Of a stretch of DNA of 64,000 bases, positions 10,296-21,056 are shown piece by piece (the stretch's first letter is position 1; the number at the start of each line of letters is the position of its first letter). The notes below the pieces were generated by a model, which worked only from the letters and a program-made list of their open reading frames with translations, had not been told where the DNA came from and ran no database searches. The translations under genes were made by a program, and so were the position numbers. The stretch comes from Gigaspora margarita (lineage: Eukaryota > Glomeromycota > Glomeromycetes > Diversisporales > Gigasporaceae), in NCBI GenBank assembly GCA_009809945.1, contig WTPW01000184.1, positions 361,741 to 425,740 on the forward strand, given 5' to 3'.

Positions 10296-11675
10296 ATGTC
10301 TAATCGTGGTACCGAGGAAACCTATGAGACCCAAATCGGCCGTGCTGTAAAAGCAAGTAACGAGCTTGTAAATAATTTTCACCGCGATGGAGTAGATCGT
10401 GGGTGCATTGCAACGTTTAACAATACGATGACAATAAGACAGGTAAAAATAAATTTTCTTCAGAATGTATTTATGTGTCTTATATAAATTTTTTTGCACA
10501 TTTCTTTTTTATCTTATTCAAAGAATTTCACCGAAAATGAAACATTGATTCATCGTTCCCTTGATGGGTTAGTAGATGTTGCGGATGGTGGCACTCGTCT
10601 TTATGATAGCATGGTTGATGTCATTAGAACTTTCCATCGTTATGGTAACCGTACGCGTCCTTGGGTTTTAGTTGTAGTCACTGACGGAGATGATAATGAC
10701 AGTATTTTGAGTTATAACCGATGTATTGGAGAGGTATCGCGTTTATTTACTAATGATTCCAGTAATTTTTTATTTGTTCTCGGAGTTGGGGACAATGTGG
10801 ACTCCCGAAAACTGGAAGAGGTATGAATCCTTTATACCTTTTAATTTACTTGGAAAATTATTATTTTATTTCTTTTGAAATCAAACAACTATTTTAATTT
10901 TTTTATTCAAAGCGAAAATTACTTTGTTTCTTAATCCTAATTTTTTTTGAACAAAATTAGATGGCTGACATCGGCAACTTTATTTATATACCCGTTAAAG
11001 ATTTTTATGTCCTTGAATTTGCATTCTTGATGATTGCCTACAAGATTACCACCTCCAGAACTCTCTCTCTTACAAGCTTATCTATTGGTGACGTTTCTGC
11101 ATCATGGGCTGAAATTCGAAGTCAGCGAGAGCTCAGTAATGTGGCAATTGATTATGCACTTTTGATCGATGTATCTGGATCTATGAATGTTAATATACTC
11201 CCACCAGCTCCTAAATGTTTTGTGGGACATGATTTGAAAGAGAAGTTTCACATTGGCAATTGGTGGTGTGATGTGTGTGGGGAAGACGGAAAGACATCAG
11301 TAAGTTTTTATATTTACACGTTTACTTTTGGTTAACTTGTCTTTAAAGCTTACACCTTATTATATCAATCACTTTATTATGTTAACCTGGAAACAGAAAT
11401 CAAAATATTATTGTAACTATTGTGATTTTGATGCCTGCCCGAGTCATTGTGAACCTGGTCGTGAATGCAAACCCAGAAGCCGATGTCGAAATAGACATCC
11501 TCTTCGTTACACTCAATTATCTACAACAAGAGGATGGATATGCAATGAATGTAATAGGATTTCTACTGGAAAACATTTACGGTGCCATCAATGTGATTAT
11601 GACATGTGTTCAGATTGTTACTTTTTAGAACTAATGGTAAACATGAGTCTCATAAGCAACAGCAGTAATTATTGA
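10296..11675 (+). CDS. vWA-domain protein with C-terminal zinc-binding cysteine clusters, four exons
   Basis: Four exons, all phase 0: 10296-10442, 10524-10820, 10961-11299 and 11397-11675, giving 353 residues. Introns begin GTAAAA, GTATGA and GTAAGT and end AAG, TAG and CAG. Residues 14-148 read as a von Willebrand A fold: AVKASNELVNNF, the metal-site Thr in GGTRLYDSM, the strand WVLVVVTDGDDND and FLFVLGVGDN. The usual first strand with Asp-x-Ser-x-Ser is absent at the N-terminus. Such a motif, LLIDVSGSM, appears instead at 215-223, after about 70 residues that end the first domain. It is followed at once by CFVGHD and cysteine clusters: WCDVC, YYCNYCDFDACPSHC, then HPL, WICNEC, LRCHQCDYDMCSDC. 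These resemble ZZ or DC1-type zinc motifs. A likely intracellular binding protein; partner unknown. It may be an N-terminally truncated copy with a collapsed second vWA domain. Confidence 0.75.
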
Positions 11676-13165
11676 ACAAGATGTCAAATTATTCTAGAAT
11701 CGAGATAAAATATTTTACTATACTAGCATTTTCACTAATTATTCCAACCTTTCTTTGTCGTTAATTTTTTATATCACTTTTAAATTGTTATATCACTATA
11801 AATATAGTCATATCGTTATACTTATCATTGGCTCATATTTACTTATGCCCACATTATTTTTTATACTATTCTGATTTGTATCCAGCATTTATGATAGCAG
11901 AATTCGTCTCTTGCACAGTTCTGCCTGTTCAAATTAAAACAGGATAATAAAATTATCGGTGAAATAATAATATCTATTACTTTATTTTTATTACTATATT
12001 GTTATATAAATTGGCGTTAAGAATTTTTTGAATGCTTTTGAAGCATAGTATACGACTGGTTGGGAGAGCAAATTTCAGATATTTCTGTTTAGCGTCACGT
12101 GATTTGGTTTTGCAATATGTTATGTGTAATGTGAACTCACATTAATTCAATTTTCGTCTTATCAGACTTAATCTGCAAAGAATATACTAATGCGATTGAT
12201 AACTGCATGAAATTCGTACACGCATAATAAAATACGTTTTATGCTAGTATGTTAGAATTAAATTAAAGTTATGTTGGTCAATGTTATTTATCAATTAAGG
12301 ATAGTTTTTTTTGCAATCCTATTATAAAATATAGCATTTAAGATATTAAATTTATGTGAAACATTACACTAATTGAGATTGTGAATTTAGTTTCAAAGTT
12401 AAATAAATATGGTTATCATATTTAAAATTGATAAATGATGTATATAGCTAACAAATTGATAATAAAAGATTGTACTATAATTCAAAAACTTGTAAATTTA
12501 AAGATGATATTTATGCTTATGATCAAACAACTTTGCTAATTAAATTTTTATCGAATAAATAATTAATTTGTTGATATTTTACATAAGTAAACACCGAGAA
12601 ATTATAAATTTGTATTTAAATTTAATATGAACCGAAGTTACGCGCTTAGTACTGTACATGGTGCCAAAATAATTTTTAGCATCATGCATGTTTAATAAAA
12701 GACCTAAAAATTTAACATTTGTTAAATTGCCTTTTTGATGGTAGGTTTAGAGTGTGCACTGAATCGATTCTTTTTTTGTATTATTAGCTATTAAAACCTT
12801 CTTTGCTTGAAGAATGTTTCTTATGATCGATATATACTAGTTTCTCTATATTCATATACAACAATTCGTGCATACAGCTAAATATAGCTGATAGTGCAAT
12901 CAAAAATTTTTTACAGACAAATTTTTAAAACCCGGCTGATAGCTTTATACACGAAACTGAGCTCTACAAATCATTGATCAGTTTTTTTATAAAGAGTAAT
13001 GTCGATATGAAATTTGTTTTTTTTCTAATCATTATAACTTTCGATAGATTTTTTTTTTTAAAAAAAAAAAGCTACCAATAACGTTGTAATACTATATATT
13101 TTGCCAGTATGTCGAAATTCATTAATTTTGTTTGTCAATCGTGATCAAGCAATTACACGATATTC
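11676..13165. other. Gene-free stretch
   Basis: No gene seen. AT-rich sequence downstream of the vWA gene, with a T-run followed by an A-run near 13048-13070. Confidence 0.55.
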
Positions 13166-14160
13166 GAGTATCCTAGCCAAGCCATGGCAAAAAAAGTTCT
13201 GGTCATGTGACTATCTGCAGTAAAATTAGCCAGGTAAAATTCAAAACAAACGTTCGTTCTAAGGAAATCGCTTATTTCTCGACAAACTTCTTAAAAAACC
13301 ACCTTCGGCGCACTAACGAAAAATATTCCTTGATCGATTTTACTATATGCAACGTTAACCCAAACCCTAATGTAAACGTAACTCTAACCTAAATAAATTT
13401 GAAGATTTTTATTGGTTATCACGTGACCAGAGCTATTTTTGCCATGGCAGCATGGCTAGGGTACTGTCACGGTTAAAAATTTTAACCTGTGACTTAAATG
13501 CGAATTGGTAACACCAGGAGACTCCAGTGACCCAAGCCATCTTTTAGTTGTGGCGGAGGCTTGGAGGTAATATTTGTTCCAGGATTTGTTTGTATGCAAT
13601 GGGCGGAGACACAGGTCATTGTTGACCAAGGGTTGTAGGCTAACCAGGTTATTGTTAGTCTTTGATTGTTGGTTCACCAAGAACAGTAAGAAGGACGTAG
13701 GAGGCTTCTATCGAATATTATTGTTCGCTCAATGCTGTGAAACAGCATTGTAGGTACAAGGAGTCGCAGAAAGATTAGTGCGCAATAGTTCTTAATAACT
13801 CAGAAAGTATTTAAGGCCCGAGTTTTCGCGCTACTACAATTAGATCAGACAATGTCTCAATAGTTATAGTTTTATAATAAGAATCGGATTTTCCTTGTGT
13901 TGTATTTTAATTTAGTGTATATTTGTTGTATTAGTATTTTGTTGTTATTCTATTTTCTTTATTTATTTAATATTATTATAATAAATTACCCAGATGCTTA
14001 ATTAATTACATCATATGTGATAACCCCGACCAAAATTAATTAATTCTCGTGGCATCATAAACCCGTGTACAATCGCTATAAATTTAAACCCAAGTGAATC
14101 ATCGGAGCTAAATTGGACCGATATCCATCATTGCTCTCCCAACCGATGGTCACAGTACTC
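13166..14160. mobile_element. MITE split in its right TIR by a solo LTR
   Basis: The left TIR is GAGTATCCTAGCC with an inner match to CCATGGC and CTGGTCA. The right TIR GGCTAGGGTACTC is interrupted after GTAC (13464) and resumes after a second GTAC at 14155-14158 with TC. So the small element ran from 13166 to GGCTAGGGTAC and the final TC now at 14159-14160, and a later insertion split it. The interior (13237-13395) carries the AAAACAAACGTTCG module discussed in findings. Confidence 0.75.
13465..14154. mobile_element. Solo LTR, 690 bp, 4-bp target duplication GTAC
   Basis: Starts TGTCACGGTTAAAAATTTTA and ends ATGGTCACA, the canonical TGT...ACA. It is flanked on both sides by GTAC (13461-13464 and 14155-14158). 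No internal retroelement genes are present, so it is a solo LTR left by recombination. It contains a T-rich stretch, AATAAA near 13980 and TGATAACCCCGA near 14018, a phrase also seen in the LTR at 41795. The 74-codon minus-strand frame inside is not a gene. Confidence 0.75.
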
Positions 14161-14263
14161 ACGAAATTTACGCATCAGCCAATTAGTTTTTGAAATCAGG
14201 TGTAACGTAAAAATAAAACCATTAAATAAACTTTGATTCTTAACAAAATAAAAATTATTTCAT

Positions 14264-14531
14264 ATGGCTTCAAAAATATTCACTGGTGATATGCTCGAAC
14301 TGTTGGAAAACATTCTTAATAATTTAAGAAATAAGTTTTACTCTTTATACTCTTGTGCTTTGGTTAATCATCATTGGTGCAAGATCTCAATTCCCTTTCT
14401 TTGAGGTAATCCATTAAATACTACTATATTCCAATATTTATAACTAGATGTTTTATCGTTCCTTGATGATGATAATAATCCATTCTAAGCAAATGTGGAT
14501 TTGTAATGGTCTCCGATATTCCTTTTCTTTA
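14264..14531 (+). pseudogene. F-box protein pseudogene, cut by a hAT element
   Basis: From ATG at 14264 the frame reads MASKIFTGDMLELLENILNN, then FYSLYSCALVNHHWCKISIP and FL, and then meets TGA where a Trp would be expected. Further stops follow (after IFQYL and NNPF). The order LELLENIL - YSLYSCALVN - HWCKISIP fits the F-box helix bundle of fungal substrate adaptors of SCF ubiquitin ligases, and I recognise this wording from large Rhizophagus F-box families. The frame runs directly into the hAT element at 14532. It is a dead fragment. Confidence 0.65.
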
Positions 14532-15367
14532 CAGTGATGGTAAATGACCTGGTCATTTGCAAATTTTTCAAATGACCTCAAATGACCCTAAAATGACTGG
14601 TCATTAACGGTCATCTCAATTTTGGGTCATTTAGAAATGACTCGTGACCAAATGACCATGGTCATTTAGAAATGACCGAGGTCATTTGAGGGTCATTTAG
14701 TCATTAGGCCATCGTGCATATAGAGTTTGTATCCCATATCTAATATTTTTTACATAGATTGATCAACTTTAACTACATAACGATAATGCATATGTTAAGG
14801 TTTCGAATAAGCTGGGTTGGGCTAGGTATTAATAGACTCGGGCCCAAACCCAATAAAAGTTTATATGCCCGGTCCCACCTAGGAATGGTAAATAACTCGA
14901 TCGCTTGATCGAAATTTAAATAACTCCAAGCTATTAAATCATGACAAGGGTATTTTGGTTACCGGTATTAAGTTCATTTAGTTCATTGGAATATAAAATA
15001 ATTTTATTGGTCGAATTGCTCGTTTGAAAAGTTATCAACTTTATTACTTTCCTTATCGATAATCTTAGCTATAGATTAAAGTCCCAAATTTTACTAAGTC
15101 AATTAATATTTATGTCTTAAGGAAATATGCAATTTATTATTTCGAACAACTTTACTTAAGGCATAAATATTAATTGACTTATAACTACAATTATTGATTA
15201 TGGTTTAATTTTGTTTGGCGGCCAATTCTGATTGGCTAAAGAGCATTAGAATATTAACTAACATATGTTAAATGACCTTCCAGGTCATTTGAGCCTCGAA
15301 ATGACCCAATGACTAGTCATTTGTCATTTAGGTCATTTGGGTCATTTAAGGTCATTTACCATCACTG
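14532..15367. mobile_element. Non-autonomous hAT element with 8-bp target duplication
   Basis: The TIRs CAGTGATGGTAAATGACC and its reverse complement GGTCATTTACCATCACTG are exact. They are flanked by the 8-bp duplication TTTCTTTA at 14524-14531 and 15368-15375, diagnostic of the hAT superfamily. Both ends are packed with AAATGACC/GGTCATTT words, which are likely transposase sites. There is no transposase frame. The same family lies at 59664-60975. Confidence 0.85.
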
Positions 15368-15375
15368 TTTCTTTA

Positions 15376-15902
15376 TGAAAATTTTTTAAAAGTTCTATGA
15401 TCATCACTTCACATGATTAAAAAAAACGACCTAAGTTAGAGTTAGTGTCTGGTTAGATGATAATATAGTTTAGCCCAATTTTGTTAGTGCTAGTAAACAA
15501 ATGATGTAATTTCATGATTTCACGTGAAGTGATAATCACTGGATCACTATTTTGAAATTGACAGGACGCAGGATTGATTTTCCAGTCACGTAATCTTCCG
15601 GTATCAATAGTCTTTGAGAAAAAAAATTAATTTATGTTGGGGTTTGGGTACATATTGGTGGTTAGAAAGTCTATTATATGCCAAAATTGTGCGAGGAAAC
15701 TTTTTTGTTAGAGCCAGAAGGATGATTTGCTAGTCTAAATTTTGCGAATTTTTGCAAAGCGAACGTTTGTTTTGAATTTCCTGATTGCATTACGTTACAC
15801 CTAATCCTGATTTGTGATTATATAGAGGGTGACAATTCGTGATAATCACTGGGTTAACTGTTGTAAAAGTGTCCCAAATATATTACCGTTTTTCGCGAAA
15901 TA
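15376..15902. repeat. Repeat fragments with AAACAAACGTTCG module
   Basis: 15399-15537 is a small inverted repeat (ATCATCACTTCAC against GTGAAGTGATAATC). 15620-15790 on the minus strand carries the AAATTCAAAACAAACGTTCG module. GTGATAATCACTGG occurs at 15542 and again near 15840. No gene. Confidence 0.45.
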
Positions 15903-16100
15903 AGGCCAGACCAATTTAATTCAGTGGTTTACATTACCCCCCCCCCTCCTCAGAGCTCCCCCCCTCCCTCATAGTAAAAAAAAATTTTGACAGATATACA
16001 TAGTACTACGGAATTTTACTATATGAACCACCCCTCCCTCCCCCCCTCTCTTTTGTGAGCAGGATGTAATGTAAACCACCGAATTAAATTGGTCTGGCCT
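15903..16100. repeat. MITE, relative of 7339-7605
   Basis: The TIR AGGCCAGACCAATTTAATTC matches the reverse complement of its right end GAATTAAATTGGTCTGGCCT exactly. It is followed inward by GTGGTTTACATTA on both sides. The interior has C-runs and CCCTCATAGTAAAAAAAA, as in the 7339 copy. Confidence 0.8.
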
Positions 16101-16198
16101 AACAGGCCGATGTAATATGAAAATTAGTGGGAATTTTGTGATGATCATCTAGATATAGGAGCGTATTGTTTTGACATGTAGCTGTAAATTATATTGTT

Positions 16199-16270
16199 TC
16201 AAAATAACGCCCGGCGCGTACTCTAAATAACGCGCCTATACTCAAAATAACGCGCCGGGTGTGTTATTTC
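16199..16270. repeat. CTCAAAATAACGCGCC tandem motif
   Basis: Three close copies of an AAATAACGCGC word separated by about 25 bases, then GTGTTATTTCGCG in reverse. Related sites lie at about 38968-39045 and 63795-63880. Confidence 0.5.
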
Positions 16271-16373
16271 GCGAAAAGACGAAATATTGTCTTTATAAGA
16301 TATACTTGTGGTTTTTAGATTTATTGCACCGTACGTTATACGTATGTACGTACGCCACGCATAAAAAAAAACT

Positions 16374-17402
16374 GTGCTCGGTTTTTTAGTCACGTGATGA
16401 AAATCGTAATTTTCAAAACTTCAAATCAAGATATCTCAAAAACCACCTGAACAAAATTTGACAAAACTTTCTTATTTCAATTCTAAAAATTAATAAGATC
16501 TAGAAAAAAAGCTTTCAATGAATTTGGTCGGGTGGGTGTCGAGATACCTTCACTCAAATTTTGAAAAAAATTTGGTGTAACCTCTGGCGTTTTGATTTTT
16601 CTTTAACTCTGAGCAAAGATATCTCTACACCCACTTGTTCAAATTCGATGAAACATTTTTCATTTGAATTCTATGAATTCATAGAATTCAAATGAAAAAT
16701 GTTTCATCGAATTTGAACAAGTGGGGTAGAGGTATCTTTGCTCAGAGTTAAAGAAATATCAAAACGCCCATCAAAACAGAGGTTACACCAAATTTTTTTC
16801 AAAATTTGAGTGAAGGTATCTCGACAACCGCCTGATCAATTTTAATGAATTTTTTTTTTTCTAGATCGTATTAATTTTTAGAATTGAAATAAGAAAGTTT
16901 TATTAAATTTAGTAGGGTATTTGTCAAGGTATCTTTATTCAAATTTTTAAAAAAATCAAAATGCCTATCAAAACAAAAAATTGTGTTGAATTTTTTCTCA
17001 AACTTTGAGTGAAAATGTCTCCATAAGCATCTAACTAAATTTGAAGAAACTTTCTTATTTAAATTCTATGGACTTATATAATTCAAATAAAAAAAGTTAC
17101 ATCGAATTTAATTAGCTAGTTGTCGAATATCTTCGCTCAAAGTTTAAAAAAAAATCAAACGTCTATCAAAAATTAAAGTTGCATCAAATTTTCTCAAACT
17201 ATGAGTAAAGATATTTCGACAAACACCGGACCAAATTCAATAAAACTTTTTTTCTGGATTATATGAACCCTTAGCATTCAAATAAGAAAGTTTTGTCAAA
17301 TTTATTCAGGTGTTATTGAGACATCTTGATTTAAAATTTTGAAAATTTTTATTTTTAGTGAAAATTACGATCTTCATCACGTGACTAAAAACCGTACACA
17401 GA
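16374..17402. mobile_element. TIR-bounded array of palindromes (foldback element)
   Basis: The outer ends GTGCTCGGTTTTTTAGTCAC and the reverse complement of GTGACTAAAAACCGTACACA pair, followed by GTGATGAAAATCGTAATTTTC. Inside, units containing ATCTC-ACA-CAC-TGA, a CAAATT-ATGAAAC stretch and TTATTTGAATTCTA alternate in orientation. Mirror centres lie at about 16487, 16675, 16870, 17065 and 17260, about 190-195 bp apart. The palindrome at 16675 is near perfect for about 70 bases per arm and extends imperfectly to about 16540 and 16830. No coding potential. Confidence 0.8.
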
Positions 17403-18232
17403 TTTTTTTATGCCTTTACCACTATCATCACAAACAAAAGACAAAGTCAAATAACCTATAACAGTAAATATCATACACATCAACAAATCACTCACGTGTA
17501 CATTTCTAAACAGCATAATTAAAAAATCCATCTACAGTACAATATTTCTCAAATTAATTTAATCAATTAACATTAGAATCTATAATTATCAATTGTTCAT
17601 TTCATCATATTTACATTAATTTCTAAAAACATAAAAAACAACCTATCACAAAAATCTACTAATAAATATGATAGAATTACTTTTGCTTATATCAATATTA
17701 TATCATTAACATATCTCACTTATTCATTAAATTCCAATTTAGCATAATAATTTGATCCGGGCGGTAAAGCCACCAGCAATGCAATTCCAATAAATTCGAT
17801 ATTTGTCATCCTTTGCACTTTTGTCAGATGCATCATTTTCGTTAATCCTGTCACCATTCGTTAATTTTGCAACTTTTCGCCCGTTTAAAAACGTTTCATC
17901 CGTTTTACCACATTTTCGTCAGTTTTATTTGACGAAAGACAAAACTAGGTTTCACATTTCATCAGCGCAAAACCGCCGGTTTATCTAACAACTATAATAT
18001 GACTCACAAAAAAGAGAATATGCAAGACGAAAATGGGTTGATATTGATCAAGCATTTTCATGGTAACAAAAGACACTACTTAATCCTATAATGTATAAAT
18101 ACGGCAAAATAATATAGTACGAGCACAAAAATAATAAATTTAGAAAATAAATCTTTCTAAATATAATATATCCTACGATAAAAATATACATTGGTGTTGT
18201 CACCTCAGCAACTTGAAGAAATTTATACTGAT
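17403..18232. other. Gene-free, G-poor stretch
   Basis: 17403-17760 is low in G on the plus strand (1 to 4 G in rows of 60 that I counted). A 61-codon frame at 17803 has no domain. Nothing else supportable. Confidence 0.5.
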
Positions 18233-18376
18233 TACAGTGAAATCTCTCTAATTGCACCTAGAGAATAATAAGAATAAGTGCATATATGAAATCATGTATA
18301 TATTTGGACTAGAATGAGCGTGCATTTAGAGAGGGCGTACACTTATAGAGGGTGCACTTAGAGAGGTTTCACTGTA
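18233..18376. repeat. MITE with TACAGTGAAA TIR
   Basis: Begins TACAGTGAAATCTCTCTAAT and ends with the reverse complement of TACAGTGAAACCTCTCTAAG. Both ends sit on TA. The interior repeats GCATTTAGAGAGG-like words. Same family as 8577 and 9497. Confidence 0.75.
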
Positions 18377-20399
18377 TTATAAAACTTTTATTATAATAGT
18401 TTGCTTTGAACTATTCATTAATGTTGTCATATGTGTGTGCATTTTTGGATAAATTCTAAGGTGAACTGTTATGCTAACTGTCCAGAAACAGTCTAAAAGA
18501 CACAAATATCCAAAATATTCAGTAAATCATTGCTTATATATAAGTTTAAATATGGGTTGGCGACTAGTACTTATTCATGTACGCGCAACACCATTTAGAG
18601 ATTTAGTAACGTTCAACGGTTATAAAAAAGGATTATCATCACGTAACAACAATAACAACGTTTATACAGTAACAGGAACAAGTAAAGATTAACAATAAAT
18701 GAGTGAAACTTCGTATTTAATTACTCAGGGATAGGTCTCTTCGGCCAACTTCCTATATATAATTAGACTTAAGAACAAATCCAACGAATCTGGGCTTTAT
18801 TGAGTCAATTGAAGGTTAATTTATACATGATAATAGCTGAAGTATTCCATTCCATCTTACACATAATTCTCTCCGACTTGCACAGGTAACGCTTCGGGTT
18901 AGATAATTATAATTTCAATAACACCACCTTTGCACATAATCCACTCAGATAGTTACAGATACTATTTTAATCTCACATTCACCTCAATTGGAACGATTTC
19001 TAATTGGACTCAGGCGCAATCGCAGATCCATGTGAATTTCAATGGAACAAAATCCTAACAGGTTCTTATAAGTTTCAATTTCAAATGAGCTGGAAATAAC
19101 AAATTATGTAAGCTCTTATAGAAGGAAAGAATAAAATGGAACGGGAACTGAATATAACAAATATTTAAGTAAAACAAATATAAAAGTAGATAGGTCATGT
19201 GGAACCGTGACACCGGGTAGATGTTCCATATCTATTAGAACCAGCACCTAACAGATCTTAGTATGACAAATATTAACGCCCAAAATTTTAATTATTGATT
19301 GGTCGTAACGCGCCCAATGGCTATATGCAGCTCCACCACAATAAGATATACGAAATGTGCCCGTGTAACTTTGTTATTGTGACCTTTTAAGGTTGACGTC
19401 CATAGCAAAGCACGAATTTCAAAAACCCGTTTTTTCCAAGTTTATAATTCATTATTGATGCAAACATTCATTCCAACTAGCCAATGACTGTTAGCTTATT
19501 TTGTATAATGGTGGAAAACATTGCGTTTATTTCCAAACTCAAATATTTATGCTTCTCCATAAAGTGATTACATAGAGCAAGGGCCATTGAATATAAACGC
19601 TAGAAATAATTATTTAAACACTCTGAGAACGGGAGAAATCATATATAAATAATGAGAGCCAGCAATAATAGGCTGAAATGATTATTCTAAAATAAATAAA
19701 TATTTTTAGTGCATATATATACGCATGTATAATATGTGACCGCATTGAAAAATCTTGCTTACAAAAGAGCTGAATATTCTTCATGACTATTTAAGGAATG
19801 TTCATGGGTTTTTAGTAATCCACAACAGCATAGAATGTATATCTAGGTTTTATATGGTTATTCATTGAATTTTCAGGCTATATTAATTCTAAACAAAAGT
19901 CATCGAATATTCATAACTATCTTAAAAACGATTCATTGAATATTTTAACAAATATAATCTAATCCACGGCTATTCATGAAACTTGCGTAGCCAAATATTT
20001 GCTTTTAATTGAATATATATAGTATAAGATTCTTTGTTAAACAAAGAATCCTGCTCTATCTTACAGGAAAGTTGATCACCACAAATCATTGTTTTTCTTG
20101 TTGTATAATACGTAATCCAGAAAGATCTAATTTAATTAACGATATATGTATGTATATGGAATGGTAGAAATTTCTTAAATTCCTTTATTTAAAGGCGACA
20201 TCCCCTTAAACTTGATTCTCTTCAAATTGAATAGTAATGTTATAGTCCGCTATATTCGTAATGAAAAAAAAAACCAAATAAAACTGCTAAGAGCCGTGGT
20301 TTTCGCTTTGTGAATTTCACCTCGAACGTAACCGGGGCTGGCTTTTCTTGTGCAAATGACTGCTCATTACAAAATGAGTACGTCGTCAATGATGAACAG
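18377..20399. other. Upstream of the MATA-HMG gene; possible LTR relic
   Basis: No gene. At 19205-19212 CCGTGACA is the reverse complement of TGTCACGG, the start of the solo LTR at 13465. Sequence from about 18707 to 19212 may be a related LTR on the minus strand, but I could not fix its other end. At 20261 an ATG followed by ten A lies out of frame with the HMG gene (see findings). Confidence 0.35.
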
Positions 20400-21056
20400 A
20401 TGCACACTGTTCCATATGAATTTTCATTGAACTTTGATGACCTAATTTACTCTTCAAAAACTTCACGCCGTTCAAAAAATAACAATGACCCACCAGGACC
20501 ACAGGACAGTTTTGTTTTGTTTCGAAAGGATTTTGAAGCCAAATATCGATTACTTCATAAAGGCGAAAAAATTGTTTCTAAAAAAATTTCATCTCTAGCT
20601 GCAGAAAGTTGGAATGTACAACCACCTTTTTTGAAATCGTTTTTTAAACAATTAGAATTCGAGGCACTCAACAAACATAAAGAAATGTCTCCACATTACC
20701 GTTATCGGCCAAGTAAGAAGAAAAAACCTTCCAACAACGTCCTAGGGGAAATCTGTTTAAATTTTGTGACTTTACAGTCACAAGTTATAGAAATTCCCAC
20801 TCAAACTTCAACCATTTTAGATGTGCCTACAGCAAAGGTTTCAGATAATAACACTATTGATGTAGTTGATGATTCAAATACATTCAGAGGATGACATCTT
20901 TAACAATACATTCATTCAAGAAGATGACTTCGATTATGACTTTAATAATAATACATTCTTTTCATGTAATACCCATTTTTTGATCCAGCTTCATACAATA
21001 CCGCGTTGTTTGAAGCTGACGATATTAACTATTACATCTCAGAGTATCAATTCTAG
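20400..21056 (+). CDS. MATA_HMG-box protein (mating-type-like HMG), frame broken twice
   Basis: The open frame covers 20310-20894, but its first codon is GTG. The first in-frame ATG is at 20400 (MHTVPYEFSLNFDDLIYS), so I start there. The HMG box is at 20490-20727: PPGPQDSFVLFRKDFEAKY, ISSLAAESWNVQPPFLKSFF and EFEALNKHKEMSPHYRYRPS followed by KKKK, the order of DNA-bending MATA_HMG domains related to fungal mating-type factors. The family is greatly expanded in Rhizophagus. After NTIDVVDDSNT the frame meets TGA at 20892. Reading one base over continues SEDDIFNNTFIQEDDFDYDF, and from about 20980 the original frame resumes with FDPASYNTALFEADDINYYI and ends TAG at 21054-21056. An extra T near 20877 and a missing T in the T-run at 20976-20981 would explain both. 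It is either a pseudogene or has sequence errors. Confidence 0.8.
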
